Assembly: GCA_963850255.1 (NCBI GenBank)
Contig: CAWKLL010000030.1
Span: 1-64,000, forward strand
Length of the DNA stretch: 64,000 nucleotides
From: J054 sp963850255
GTDB taxonomy: Bacteria > Pseudomonadota > Gammaproteobacteria > Steroidobacterales > GCA-2729495
Direction of reading: 5' to 3'
How positions within the stretch are numbered: the first letter of the stretch is position 1; the number at the start of each line of letters is the position of its first letter. The translations under genes were made by a program, and so were the position numbers. Shown here one piece after another: positions 46,847 to 57,407 of this stretch. The notes beneath the pieces are model-generated. The model searched no databases, was not told where the DNA came from, and saw only the letters and a program-made list of their open reading frames with translations.

Positions 46847-46963
46847 GATTTTCCTTTGCAGCGTGCCATCACACTACCCGTTATGCCTTACTCTGAAAAC
46901 AGGCCACGCGCCAAGCAGAAGTTGATCGCTTGCCAGGAGTAGCCGGGAGAAAGCCCCCGGCAT

Positions 46964-46995
46964 AAAAAAAGGCGGTCCATGCGGACCGCCTTTTT
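46964..46995 (-). terminator. Rho-independent terminator of the cold-shock gene
   Basis: GGCGGTCC and GGACCGCC form a perfect eight-base stem with a four-base loop, flanked by seven A on one side and five T on the other. On the minus strand it follows the cold-shock stop by about 40 bases and ends in a run of seven T. The T-run on the plus strand would let it work both ways. Confidence 0.9.
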
Positions 46996-47034
46996 CAGGC
47001 TATGGCCTTGGCGCCGAACCGGCGCCTGGCAGCC

Positions 47035-47238
47035 TCAGGCTTCCTGCAGATTGCCGGCAGCCGAGCGACCGCGCTCTTCGATTACGTCAAAGCTGACGCG
47101 CTGGCCGTCATTCAAAGTGGCCATACCAGCTTTTTCTACGGCACTGATGTGTACAAACACATCTTTGCTGCCATCTTCGGGCTGGATGAAACCGAAACCT
47201 TTCTTCGAATCAAAAAATTTAACTGTACCGATAGCCAT
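47035..47238 (-). CDS. cold-shock protein, CspA family
   Basis: A 67-residue RNA/DNA chaperone. The reading frame is open further upstream, but the ATG at 47238 has an AGGAGG ribosome site seven bases away and gives the normal family start (MAIGTVKFFDSKKGFGFI). The two RNA-binding motifs, KGFGFIQ and DVFVHISAVE, are complete, as is the end ERGRSAAGNLQ. A 5' stretch of roughly 300 bases without a gene separates it from the OmpA gene. Cold-shock genes often have a long leader, but I saw no cold box that I could trust. Confidence 0.94.
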   Translation of the reverse strand: MAIGTVKFFDSKKGFGFIQPEDGSKDVFVHISAVEKAGMATLNDGQRVSFDVIEERGRSAAGNLQEA

Positions 47239-47511
47239 TTTTGGCCTCCTGGAATAGATAGTGTCCACGCACAAATCGGGCGTGGTTTCGAACAACCGTA
47301 GCGCAGTGGGTGTCTTGAATCGTTTACCCGTGAACCGGGTCGGAAGTCAAAAAGCAGGCCAAAACGTAGATCGCAGGCAAAGTCTGGCGCAATAATCCGA
47401 GAAACGCAAACGTCGATAACAGGCTAATAATGTCTTTCAGACAAGCGCTTACCCGTGCCAGCCGGGCGGATTGGCCATCCGGATTGGCGGTCTGCGCCAG
47501 TCACCAGTCGC

Positions 47512-47534
47512 TCTGGCGCCAGACCGCTCTGGCG
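47512..47534. repeat. overlapping palindromes beside the OmpA-family gene end
   Basis: TCTGGCGCCAGA (47512-47523) is a perfect palindrome. Its right arm, CGCCAGA, can instead pair with TCTGGCG (47528-47534), giving two mutually exclusive hairpins a few bases after the OmpA stop. There is no T-run, so a terminator is not certain. Confidence 0.35.
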
Positions 47535-47537
47535 GGA

Positions 47538-49034
47538 TCAATCAGTGTCGAAGGTGGCGGCCGAAAGGCCCGTCGCAATATCGAATTTGGGCACAATGCG
47601 TACATCAATTCGGCGATTGCGAGCGCGACCCTGGGGGGTTTCATTGTTGGCCACCGGCCGGGTTTCGCCGTAACCGACCGCGTTGACCTGCTCTGACGCG
47701 AGACCCATCTGCACCATCAGATACTCGCGAACCGAGGCTGCACGTTGCTCCGAGAGCGTCAGATTCTCGTCGTCGCCACCATAGGAATCCGTATGGCCTT
47801 CGATGATGACCTGGCTGTCGGCAAACACCCGAATGGCATCTTCCACCTTGTTCAGGATCTGGAAGTTGGCGGCATCAATATCGGCACTGCCGGAGTCGAA
47901 ACTCAGACCCACCAGCCGAATATAGATCTCGTTGGAATCACGAAACACCTCGGCTTCCGCGCGCGCAAAGGTACTTTCAATCTTCTTTACCTGCTGCCGT
48001 AACTGCTCCTGGGCAAGCAGCCGCTGTTGCAGGTATTCCTGCTCGTCAGCCACGCCACCGAGCTCTTCCTGCAGGCGAGTTACCTCGTCATTCAGGCTCA
48101 TGATTTCATCGTTGCGATCGGCAATCTGCTGACCCAATTCGTGAGACTCGGCGCGCTGATCGCCCAGATAGTCGATAACAGCCTGCATCGGGCCCTGGTA
48201 GCCGGCATCGAACTCGGCATTCATATCTGCAGCAGCAGCAATCTGTTGCAATGGCGATTCCCATTCCAGGATCAGCGACTCCGGCGTACGCCGCAGAGTC
48301 TTGGCTTCCTTTAAGTAGGCCGTCAGATGCAAAGCGTGACGAGCCTCATACTTCGCTTCCCGGGCCAGGCTACGCGGTTTGTCAGTGTCATAGCGATTTT
48401 GAGTCAGCTCTACTTCTGCACTTTGCAGCAGCAACTTGGCCGTAGCCAGGGTTTCCGGCGCGTATTTTTTCGCGCCCTGCCTTTCAGCCTGCACGATCAG
48501 CAATTCGGTCTCGGCCAGGTACATGGTCTTGATCGCAGTCAGCTCAGCCTCGCGGTACAGACCCGTGGCACTGGCGGCGCTGCGCTCGGCATCCCGCCCC
48601 CGGCCGCCCTCGTTATCGGCGATGGCGTCGCGATACAGAGTTTCAGCGCGTTTCCATTCGCGAGCCGAGTACTGGGCGGCCTCCACTGTCTGCGCGTCGG
48701 CGCGGGCCTTGATTAATTTGCCCAGTTGCTGCTTCGCCAGCTCGGCGACCATTTCGGCCTGCTGGAAAGCCTTGATGGCCTTTTCCAGATCTTTCTGCAC
48801 GCTATCAATAGAGCGCGCTTCGCTGAAGCGCTTTTCAGCACTGCGATAGGCTTTGGCGCCCCTGGCATAAGCTGCCGGGGCCAGGTTCACGCCGTCTTTG
48901 GCATCGGCGGCCTGACGGGCTGTGGTAGCCGGCTGAAACAGTCGGTCTCTCACGCTCTGGGCAGCGGCACCGCTGCTTATCAGCAGCAGGCTCAGGGCCA
49001 GGCCCAGGATCAGCGAAATCTTGCTCGAATGCAT
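47538..49034 (-). CDS. OmpA-family envelope protein with long helical N-terminal region
   Basis: The ATG at 49034 follows a GGAGG ribosome site and starts a Sec signal (MHSSKISLILGLALSLLLIS), giving 498 residues. Residues 35-250 are long helices rich in Ala, Glu and Lys, such as RSAEKRFSEARSIDSVQKDL and KLIKARADAQTVEAAQYSAR, resembling DUF4398-type repeats. A coiled coil follows (NDEVTRLQEELGGVADEQEY). Residues 370-490 form the peptidoglycan-binding OmpA domain: GLSFDSGSADIDAANFQIL, VIIEGHTDSYGGDDENLTLS, NAVGYGETRPVANN and GRARNRRIDVRI. It probably links the outer membrane or periplasmic space to the cell wall. There is no beta-barrel domain. Confidence 0.88.
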   Translation of the reverse strand: MHSSKISLILGLALSLLLISSGAAAQSVRDRLFQPATTARQAADAKDGVNLAPAAYARGAKAYRSAEKRFSEARSIDSVQKDLEKAIKAFQQAEMVAELAKQQLGKLIKARADAQTVEAAQYSAREWKRAETLYRDAIADNEGGRGRDAERSAASATGLYREAELTAIKTMYLAETELLIVQAERQGAKKYAPETLATAKLLLQSAEVELTQNRYDTDKPRSLAREAKYEARHALHLTAYLKEAKTLRRTPESLILEWESPLQQIAAAADMNAEFDAGYQGPMQAVIDYLGDQRAESHELGQQIADRNDEIMSLNDEVTRLQEELGGVADEQEYLQQRLLAQEQLRQQVKKIESTFARAEAEVFRDSNEIYIRLVGLSFDSGSADIDAANFQILNKVEDAIRVFADSQVIIEGHTDSYGGDDENLTLSEQRAASVREYLMVQMGLASEQVNAVGYGETRPVANNETPQGRARNRRIDVRIVPKFDIATGLSAATFDTD

Positions 49035-49243
49035 GTCGACCTCCGTGTCGAACATCTGTGTCAGTAACTGACTCTTATAGTAAGAACTGCGCGGGAGCGG
49101 AAAGCGGCAACAGGTCACGTTTTGTTAAACAAACGGGGGTCGGGCGGGGCCACCGTTAACCCAAATCGTGAGCCAGCTCACTGCAGACAGCCCGGCCAGA
49201 CTTCACTGTCAGGCTGTTGTGTAGTGTGCTTGGGAGACGCGTC

Positions 49244-49867
49244 ATGTATCAGTGGCGAATTTTGATTCTGGTAAGCGGCCTGCTGGCGCTTGCCGGCTGT
49301 GGCGGCATGAGCGCCAGTGAGTGCGAGCTGGCCGACTGGCGAGCCGTGGGTTACGAAGACGGTGTGCGCGGTAGCTCCACCGATGCCTTTGGGCGGCATC
49401 GCAAAAGCTGCGCCAAGCACGAAGTGGCCCCTGACTTTAACAACTACCAGGTCGGCCGAGAGGCAGGCCTGCGCGAGTACTGCCAGCCGGAACGCGGTTA
49501 CCAGGAAGGCTCGCGCGGCGCCAAGTACCTGGGCGTCTGTCCCGCGGACCTGGAAGCCAGCTTCTATGACAACTATCTGGAAGGCCAGATTCTCTACAAC
49601 CTGGAATCGGCCGTGGCGAAAACTTCGCGGCAGATCGATTCGAACAAGTCGCGCATGAAAACCATTGAAAACAAACTGGCCGGCAATACCTCAGAAGTAT
49701 TGAGTGATCTTTCCGGCGAGGAGCTGGCTGCGATTCTGGTAGAAACCAAGCAACTGGCCGAAGAGCGCATTGAACTGGGTCAGGAAAACGAGCAGCTCGA
49801 AGCGCGCCTGGAACGCGAGAAGGACGAACTGGCGGCGCACAAAAACCAGCTGGTTTCGCGCCGCTAA
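49244..49867 (+). CDS. DUF2799 lipoprotein
   Basis: The ATG at 49244 has a GGGAG ribosome site and starts a lipoprotein signal, MYQWRILILVSGLLALAGC (lipobox LAGC). The next 110 residues are the DUF2799 domain, recognised by CELADWRAVGYEDGVRG, then GRHRKSCAKHEVAPDFNNY and REAGLREYCQPERGYQEG. The C-terminal 80 residues form a coiled coil (KSRMKTIENKLAGN to EARLEREKDELAAHKNQL). It is probably an envelope protein divergent from the OmpA-family gene. The function is unknown. Confidence 0.85.
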   Translation: MYQWRILILVSGLLALAGCGGMSASECELADWRAVGYEDGVRGSSTDAFGRHRKSCAKHEVAPDFNNYQVGREAGLREYCQPERGYQEGSRGAKYLGVCPADLEASFYDNYLEGQILYNLESAVAKTSRQIDSNKSRMKTIENKLAGNTSEVLSDLSGEELAAILVETKQLAEERIELGQENEQLEARLEREKDELAAHKNQLVSRR

Positions 49868-49973
49868 CAGGACCAGGCCGACTTCCGGGGTCGCGAGTGC
49901 GCGCCCGGCGGTTCGGCTTGCGGCCCGGCTACCAAGCCGCAGGCTGCGATCCGCTGACCATTTCACGCCGGAC

Positions 49974-50918
49974 TTACTGGCCGCCCCACATCACGGAATA
50001 GGCCAGCAGCAGGCGATTACACATTGTCGCCGTTGTCGCGCTGGGTTTCGCCGCGTATCAGAGAGATCTTGATACCCTGGCGACGATCAATGGGAAAGCC
50101 GAAGCTGGCGGCCAGCAGGGTTTTTTCGATTCGATCATTTTTGGATACACCGTTGATGGTCGATTCTCCACCCCCACCATAGGCCGCACTGAACGAAGCC
50201 CACAAGCCCGGCCGAAAGCTGTAGACAAGTGGGACTGGATGCATAGAAGGGATCCTGTTCGCGGCTACTGTCGCCCCAAAGTCATCGTTATCGGTGTAAA
50301 GAAATGCCGACGCGGTGACTTCGCCTGACCAATTGCCCCAGTTATGCACTAGGCCGATATGCGGGCGAAAGGTCCAGCGGTTCGTCGATAGGTTAATCAG
50401 CCGATCATCCTGATAGTCGCCCAGCGGCGCTGTGATCTCGAGGCCCGCGCCGACAATGGTGGTGACCTTGAAACGCTGAAACTCCGCGCCCCGCTGGGCC
50501 GGCGAGCCGAGCAGATTGACCGCGAAACGAAATCGCGGATCAGCGAACCCACGGCGGCGCGTGGAAGCCGGCCGGCCCTGCAAAAGGCCCTGCCAGCGGC
50601 CAGTGGAGTAAGGCACCAGTACGTCGATGCGTCCCGACTTGCCAAACACATCCAGCGCGCGCACATAGGAGAAAACCGCCGTGTGCACCTCGCCCGTGAC
50701 CTCCTCAAGTTCCAGCGCGGGTCAAACAAAATGTCCGAATCCGAGTAGCTGTAAGCGAGCGCGGCAAAATTGGCGCCCACGGGCAAGTGCGACCAGCGTC
50801 GAGGTTCAAGTTCCTGGGCTTGCAGCGGGCCAGTCGAAAGGATGGCGAATAGCAGCCATGTGCCGTGCAACTTCGGCCAGAAGCAAGAGGTGCTGGGCGA
50901 CAGGCGGTGACAGAACAC
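49974..50918 (-). CDS. outer-membrane transporter of the phenol-degradation (Phenol_MetA_deg-like) family, two frameshifts
   Basis: The N-terminal piece is a signal (HGTWLLFAILSTGPLQAQ) followed by RRWSHLPVGANFAALAYSYS and DSDILFDP. After that the frame slips (near 50715) to LELEEVTGEVHTAVFSYVRA. The barrel continues through VDVLVPYS-like and RFAVNLLGSPAQRG strands, GLEITAPLGDYQDDRLINL and FRPHIGLVHNWGNWSGEVTA. A last slip near 50017 gives the true final strand NRLLLAYSVMWGGQ with a TAA at 49976. Family members are small barrels thought to admit hydrophobic substrates and are often near aromatic degradation genes. No such gene is adjacent. Confidence 0.72.
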
Positions 50919-50924
50919 GTCGTT

Positions 50925-51155
50925 CTACCTGACTGCCGCGGCCAGCGGCGGGAAACGGTCCTGGCGCTGGCAATTAAGCGTGATGCCCGGATGGGTCAGG
51001 GTAATTTCTTCGGCCCCGGGTGGCATGCTGGTGCCGGCCAGTAATTCGCCCGAGGCCGGATCGCTGAGCGTCAGACGAAATTCATCGACCAGCCCGTTGC
51101 CGTCGGTCGCGGGATACCAGGCGCGCAATAACTGCATCTGCATGAGCCTGTTCAT
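50925..51155 (-). CDS. small protein of unknown function, upstream of the outer-membrane transporter
   Basis: A 76-residue protein with beta-rich character: QLLRAWYPATDGNGLVDEF, then LTLSDPASGELLAGTSM and EITLTHPGITLNCQRQ. No signal peptide or membrane helix is present. Its stop is seven bases from the transporter start and both are on the minus strand, so they may share a transcript. I recognise no family. A second Met six residues in is an alternative start. Confidence 0.5.
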   Translation of the reverse strand: MNRLMQMQLLRAWYPATDGNGLVDEFRLTLSDPASGELLAGTSMPPGAEEITLTHPGITLNCQRQDRFPPLAAAVR

Positions 51156-51221
51156 TGGCCGCGGTGATTGTCGACATTATAACCCCGGTCGTGACCATCG
51201 ATTTCTAAAACGGGCTTGAGG

Positions 51222-51971
51222 TCACCGCTGCGGAGCATAGCAACGGTAGGGCCGCGCGCGGTACAGACGCGTATGGGTCAGATCTTTGCGGCCAATGAAC
51301 TGCACACCGCGTATTTTGTTGGTGTCGTAGACCCATAATTCTTCAGGCGTAAGCACCCACTCGGCATCGGCGAAAAATTCGGCGCCCGACGAAGAAATAT
51401 AGTTGCAGGTACCCGGACCGTACTTGCGCCGATCTTCGGTCTTGCCATCCAGCACCGCCATCAACTGCTGGCCGTCGCGCCGCCAGATGAAGTCGCAATT
51501 GATTGCTGATTCATCGCGCATGCGAACCTCGCTCCACAGCTCCGGATGGTCCTGCAGATTGCGAAAGCGGGCCGCGTCGGCCGGCGGCTGGCCGTTGATC
51601 ACCACCACCCCGCGCTGTTCATCGATCCAGGCTTTGTAAACGATTTCGGAGCGCGGCAATACCGGTCCGTCGCGGCCACCCATCAGTATCTCGCCGTAAA
51701 ACACCACCTCACCCACTTGCGGCGCGTCAATCAGCGCGAAAGTCCGGTGCCAGTGTTCGTGTTCACCCTCTTCCGGCAGGGTGACATTGCGCTCGTACCA
51801 GATCTGCGGGTAGGAATCCCAGGCGCCGGGCAGCCAGGTCTTGAGGTCGGCCATGATGGCTTCAAGCTGGGCGCGGTCGAAGTCGTAGTTGGGAGCTGCC
51901 TGGGCCGGAGCCATCAGCATGGCCATCAAGCCGATTGCCGGCAGCCATAGCTGGCGCGCAATTAGTCTCAT
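51222..51971 (-). CDS. exported protein, possibly CpeT/CpcT-like
   Basis: The ATG at 51971 is preceded by GGGGAGG at a good distance and begins a Sec signal (MRLIARQLWLPAIGLMAMLM), with cleavage near PAQA-AP, giving 249 residues. The mature part begins with a helix (RAQLEAIMADLKTWLPGAW) and then beta strands, DSYPQIWYERNVTLPEEGE and VVFYGEILMGGRDGP. Near the end are WVLTPEELWVYDTN and RARPYRCYA. The succession resembles CpeT/CpcT-like bilin-lyase-fold proteins, which also occur in non-photosynthetic bacteria, but the match rests on a few short segments. No bilin gene is nearby. Confidence 0.6.
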   Translation of the reverse strand: MRLIARQLWLPAIGLMAMLMAPAQAAPNYDFDRAQLEAIMADLKTWLPGAWDSYPQIWYERNVTLPEEGEHEHWHRTFALIDAPQVGEVVFYGEILMGGRDGPVLPRSEIVYKAWIDEQRGVVVINGQPPADAARFRNLQDHPELWSEVRMRDESAINCDFIWRRDGQQLMAVLDGKTEDRRKYGPGTCNYISSSGAEFFADAEWVLTPEELWVYDTNKIRGVQFIGRKDLTHTRLYRARPYRCYAPQR

Positions 51972-52063
51972 AGCGATCCTCCCCAGGGTACTGACATGAG
52001 AATCCTTCAAGCCGGAGACCGATGCAAGTCAATGTGACCCGGTGTAGCCTGGATTATAGCGAC

Positions 52064-52891
52064 CTATTTCCAGCTCGCCGGATCGACGCCATAGAATTTG
52101 CGCAACTGTGCATATAGGTCCGGCAAGCGCTCGCGCATCAAGGTAGCGCGCTCAAAGAACGTCTCTGTTGCCACCGCGAAAAACTCCGGTGGCGAGGTGG
52201 CGGCGTAACTATCCAGTACCCGGTTTTTGCGTCGTTCCACCCGCCGGATAAGCTCGGCAAATTCATCATTGAGGACACGTGCCCATTCAGGATAATCGGC
52301 CGACTCGCGCAGGATGGGTAAACCATCAACTACGCCGTTTTCTTCATCAAGTTTATGGGCGAACTCATGCAAAACTACGTTGTGGCCGTCATCCGGATCG
52401 GCGATGCCTTTGAGCACGTCGCTCCAGGCAAGCACCAGCGGACCGGTATGCCAGCTTTCGCCGGCGCGCGTCGAGATGCTTTCAGTGACGATGCCGCCGT
52501 CAATCTGCCGCTGCGGTGCGACGTAGGTACTGGAATAAACGAGGATTGAGCGGAACCCGGGGAAGTAATCCGGATCACGATTGAGCAGCAGTACGCAGGC
52601 GTTGCCGGCGATGGTGACACGCATCTCATCAGTAACTTCGAGACCGTCGCAACCAACGAACTCCTTGCCGGCCAGGAATATATTGACATAGCCACGCAGC
52701 TCCGCCTGCAGCTCCAGGGGCATTAGATTGTAGAGCGGCACATTGCGTTCAAGGATAGACACTGCGGCCGGGTCGAGATTCTGCTCGCGCAGGCGCGCGC
52801 GACGCCAGCGCCGGATCCAGCGCTGGGCAAAGTAAATCAGCCAGGCAGACACGATCAGCCCGACAACAACCAGAAAGAATTCACGCGGCAT
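52064..52891 (-). CDS. mtfA: zinc peptidase of the MtfA family (M90)
   Basis: A 275-residue protein starting with a membrane helix (REFFLVVVGLIVSAWLIYFA). The peptidase part has the zinc motif VVLHEFAHKLDEENG, preceded by RSILVYSSTYVAP and SWHTGPLVLAWSDVLKG, and a third zinc ligand region in FFAVATETFFERA. E. coli MtfA binds the repressor Mlc and so affects the glucose phosphotransferase system; it has peptidase activity on small substrates. The membrane helix here is not present in the E. coli protein. The ATG at 52891 is the likely start, although the frame continues to 52927. Confidence 0.85.
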   Translation of the reverse strand: MPREFFLVVVGLIVSAWLIYFAQRWIRRWRRARLREQNLDPAAVSILERNVPLYNLMPLELQAELRGYVNIFLAGKEFVGCDGLEVTDEMRVTIAGNACVLLLNRDPDYFPGFRSILVYSSTYVAPQRQIDGGIVTESISTRAGESWHTGPLVLAWSDVLKGIADPDDGHNVVLHEFAHKLDEENGVVDGLPILRESADYPEWARVLNDEFAELIRRVERRKNRVLDSYAATSPPEFFAVATETFFERATLMRERLPDLYAQLRKFYGVDPASWK

Positions 52892-53048
52892 GGCGCTAGT
52901 CTGGGCTATGCAGGTAGCCGGCGGCAACGCGGAGCCCGCCGTTGGCCCCGATCAACGACATTCGCGCGGTTCAGATCCTGCTCGAAATCAGTACTTCGGC
53001 TCAGATATTCGGGCGCAGGGGGGACGCGGGCTTTGCTATCCTCCCCCG

Positions 53049-54857
<1,809 letters not shown>

Positions 54858-54893
54858 TTCTGCCGTGCGACGGAATCTCAAACAGCGCTGCGT

Positions 54894-55568
54894 CTAGAGA
54901 CCGGCGACAAAGGCATCGGCCGGTGCCGAGGCCGGCAGCCGGTCGATGGGCGCATGCACTTCATTGCGGCGCATAAACGGAACCATCATGGGCGAGTTGT
55001 ACATGGCGGTATTAATGGCACCGATAATTTCCACATCCGCCTGCTGCAGTCTATTACGCAGTTTCTGTTCTGCCGCGCTGCGGTTAGCTTCCGTCCAGCG
55101 ACCCGAGTAATTCAACACCGCGACAATGCGTGCAGGCACCTGGCGAACACGCACGCGCGGGTCGCTGGGCTGGGGCGCAGTCTCCAGTGTGTATTGGCCG
55201 GGCAACATAAAGGCCAGGCTCCAGCCTTCGGTTTCCAGTGCCTGGGTCAGGCTGCCGGTCATGGCGATCTTCTCGCCCCAGGCCGGTGACTGTTCTACAG
55301 GTGCTGTCATGGAGATCTTGTTATTGCCAAGATTGCTGCCGCTGATGTAGCGGAACAGTCGTCTGAAACCTTCATTGCCCGCGGCGGAATAATCAGAGAT
55401 GTCATCCATCACCGTTTCCGCCACCACGTAGGGCTCGTACTGGCGATACTCAATGCCGTCAGCTTTAAAAACGACGCTGAACTTGGGTTGTTCAATGCTC
55501 ATGGCTGTTCCTCCGAAGAGCAGCAGAATCGCGGCTAGCGCGGTTCGCAGGATATTTATTCTCATCAT
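54894..55568 (-). CDS. SOUL-family heme-binding protein
   Basis: A Sec signal (MRINILRTALAAILLLFG, either of the ATGs at 55568/55565) precedes the SOUL/HEBP domain: FKADGIEYRQYEPYVVAET, SAAGNEGFRRLFRYISGSN, KISMTAPVEQSP and EGWSLAFMLPGQYTLETA, with a closing MYNSPMMVPFMRRNEV. Bacterial members are mostly uncharacterised; eukaryotic ones bind heme or tetrapyrroles. The location is the periplasm. It is a stand-alone gene, convergent with recQ. Confidence 0.88.
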   Translation of the reverse strand: MMRINILRTALAAILLLFGGTAMSIEQPKFSVVFKADGIEYRQYEPYVVAETVMDDISDYSAAGNEGFRRLFRYISGSNLGNNKISMTAPVEQSPAWGEKIAMTGSLTQALETEGWSLAFMLPGQYTLETAPQPSDPRVRVRQVPARIVAVLNYSGRWTEANRSAAEQKLRNRLQQADVEIIGAINTAMYNSPMMVPFMRRNEVHAPIDRLPASAPADAFVAGL

Positions 55569-55753
55569 GTTGCAACGCACCTAAGGGCGTGACTACCGAC
55601 GCAATCTGCGTAGTAAAGATTACGATCGGGAAGCGCCAGCGGATGCAGCCAGCTGTAACAAGCTGTAACGCTGCCAGGGGCGAAAGCCCCGTTATCCAAG
55701 GCCTGCAGCCCGCCAGGGGTTATAGTCTGGCTTTACCTGCAGTGGCAAAGCCG

Positions 55754-56158
55754 ATGAAAAAAGTGATTCAACCTGACGGTCTGTTCGACAGTAGCCAGTT
55801 TCACTACTCGCAGGTGGTGACGGCCACGGGCGGCACCCTGGTGCATATTTCCGGCCTGGCGGCCTGGAACAAAGACGCGCAGTTAGTCGGCGGCGATGAC
55901 CTGGTCGCGCAGACTCGGCAAACCCTGGCCAATGTGCAGGCCGGCCTGGAAGCCGCCGGCGCAAGCATCGATGACCTGATCATGATGCGCAGTTTTATCG
56001 TCAACTATCAGCCCGAGTACTTCGGCTTGCTGATGCCGGAATTTGCCGCCTTCTTTGGCGACGCGCGACCACCCGCCAGCACCTGGGTGGGCGTGCAGGC
56101 CCTGGCACTGCCGGAATTGCTGATCGAAATCGAAGCGCAGGCCGTCGTCCCCGACTAA
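55754..56158 (+). CDS. RidA family protein (enamine/imine deaminase)
   Basis: The frame is open upstream from 55589, but the family start is MKKVIQPDGLFDSSQFHYSQ at 55754, giving 134 residues. VVTATGGTLVHISGLAAWN, DDLVAQTRQTLANVQAGLEA and PPASTWVGVQALALPELLIE match RidA (YjgF/YER057c/UK114). The conserved Arg that binds the carboxylate of the substrate normally sits just before PARxxxxV; here the order is ARPPASTWVGV, so it appears to be present. It hydrolyses reactive enamines released by PLP enzymes. It is convergent with the LLM gene, overlapping it by four bases. Confidence 0.85.
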   Translation: MKKVIQPDGLFDSSQFHYSQVVTATGGTLVHISGLAAWNKDAQLVGGDDLVAQTRQTLANVQAGLEAAGASIDDLIMMRSFIVNYQPEYFGLLMPEFAAFFGDARPPASTWVGVQALALPELLIEIEAQAVVPD

Positions 56159-57165
56159 CTCAGCGCCGGCACGATAAATTTGCCGATGGTGCGAATCGCC
56201 TCATCGGGCTCGCCGTAAACCTTCAGTGCGATTTCATTCAGACCAGCGGCGGCGAAGGCCTGAAAACGTTCGACTTCACGGTCTATGTTCGCCAGCGACG
56301 AGGCAGAGGTGCCACGCTCGACAATCTTGTCGACGATCTCGTCGGGCACGCCTTCGATATGTGGCGTCTTGTTGTAGTAGGCCTTGGTAAAGGCCGGCAG
56401 ATTGGCCGTAACTATCTGCGCTTCGTCCTCATCGACGACATCACGAATAAAGTCAGGATAAATAGTGCCGCGCACGCACAACCAGATGCGTGACTCGGCA
56501 TTGGCGGCCGCTGCGTCTTCTTTTACATGCCAGGCCCAGAAATTATTCAGCGGGTAGCCTGGCGGATCAATATCACGCTCGGCCAGCAGCGGGTCGATAG
56601 TCTCGCGGGTCCAGCGAATACGCTCGGGGGTAAAGTCGCTGACCATGATGCCGCGTGCATTTCGGGCCGCACTGCGCAACATTTGCGGGCCATTGGCGCC
56701 GGCGTAGACCATGGGCGGTGGCTGGGTAACCCAGCGGGTGTCCATCCAGCTGATATCGAAGATTTCACCGTGGTAGTGGGTGGCTTCGCCTTGCGCGGCT
56801 AATTCCAGTATCTCAATACACTCGCGCACCGTACGTACGATGCGATGGGGTTTCTGGCCCATGGCCTCGGCAACACCGCCCCCGCCGCCGACCACAATCT
56901 GGCCACGACCATGGCTGATCTCATTGAAGGTCAGCAAGGCGATCGCCATTTTCAGCGGGTGCAGTTCCTGCGGGCTGATGGCTATGGGCCCGATCTTCAC
57001 ACGCTGTGATTCCTGGGCCAGCAGTGCGAAATTGAGAAAAGCATCGCGGCCGTTAGCGTTGTTGGCTACCCAGACGCCGCCAAGACCCTGCTCTTCGGCC
57101 AGACGGCCCAGACGCGCCACCTCCTCCGGCGTTTTATCGGATTCGATGATGACATCGATGCGCAT
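56155..57165 (-). CDS. LLM-class flavin-dependent oxidoreductase
   Basis: A complete protein of 336 residues with the luciferase-like fold: VARLGRLAEEQGLGGVWVAN, RVKIGPIAISPQELHPLKM, LLTFNEISHGRGQIVVGGG, AQGEATHYHGEIFDISWMD and PPPMVYAGANGPQMLRSAAR. It uses FMN or F420. Unlike the first LLM gene of the window (27.4 kb) the frame is intact, and the two are only distantly alike. Its start lies just downstream of the shrunken MFS gene on the same strand. The substrate is unknown. Confidence 0.88.
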   Translation of the reverse strand: MRIDVIIESDKTPEEVARLGRLAEEQGLGGVWVANNANGRDAFLNFALLAQESQRVKIGPIAISPQELHPLKMAIALLTFNEISHGRGQIVVGGGGGVAEAMGQKPHRIVRTVRECIEILELAAQGEATHYHGEIFDISWMDTRWVTQPPPMVYAGANGPQMLRSAARNARGIMVSDFTPERIRWTRETIDPLLAERDIDPPGYPLNNFWAWHVKEDAAAANAESRIWLCVRGTIYPDFIRDVVDEDEAQIVTANLPAFTKAYYNKTPHIEGVPDEIVDKIVERGTSASSLANIDREVERFQAFAAAGLNEIALKVYGEPDEAIRTIGKFIVPALS

Positions 57166-57180
57166 ATTGATACTCCTGCC

Positions 57181-57404
57181 TCAGGCCTCAGGACTCGTCG
57201 TTGCCTCGGCTCGTTCTGTTGCGCGACTCTTTAGACCCAGCGCCAATACAAACAGGCAGCCGGTAACCACGGCCAGAACGGTGAAGGCTGCCTGGTAACC
57301 TGCCGCACCGCCGCCGCGCCGCCAACGATGGCCAGATCCAGAGCGCCCATGAGCACACCGAAAAACAGCAGCGCCATGATGCGACTTTCAGAAGCCTGCG
57401 CCAT
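57181..57404 (-). pseudogene. MFS transporter gene reduced to its two ends by an internal deletion
   Basis: The start is a normal MFS beginning, MAQASESRIMALLFFGVLMG followed by ALDLAIVG, where DLAIVGPALP is the typical continuation of helix one. Instead the sequence passes through GGAAA and a frame change straight into GYQAAFTVLAVVTGCLFVLA and LGLKSR, a last helix and tail. About 1.1-1.2 kb of a normal gene, ten helices or so, is missing. It begins four bases after the Na/Pi cotransporter stop, where a second operon gene would be expected. It may be a real deletion or an assembly collapse. The product cannot be a transporter. Confidence 0.72.
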
Positions 57405-57407
57405 GCC

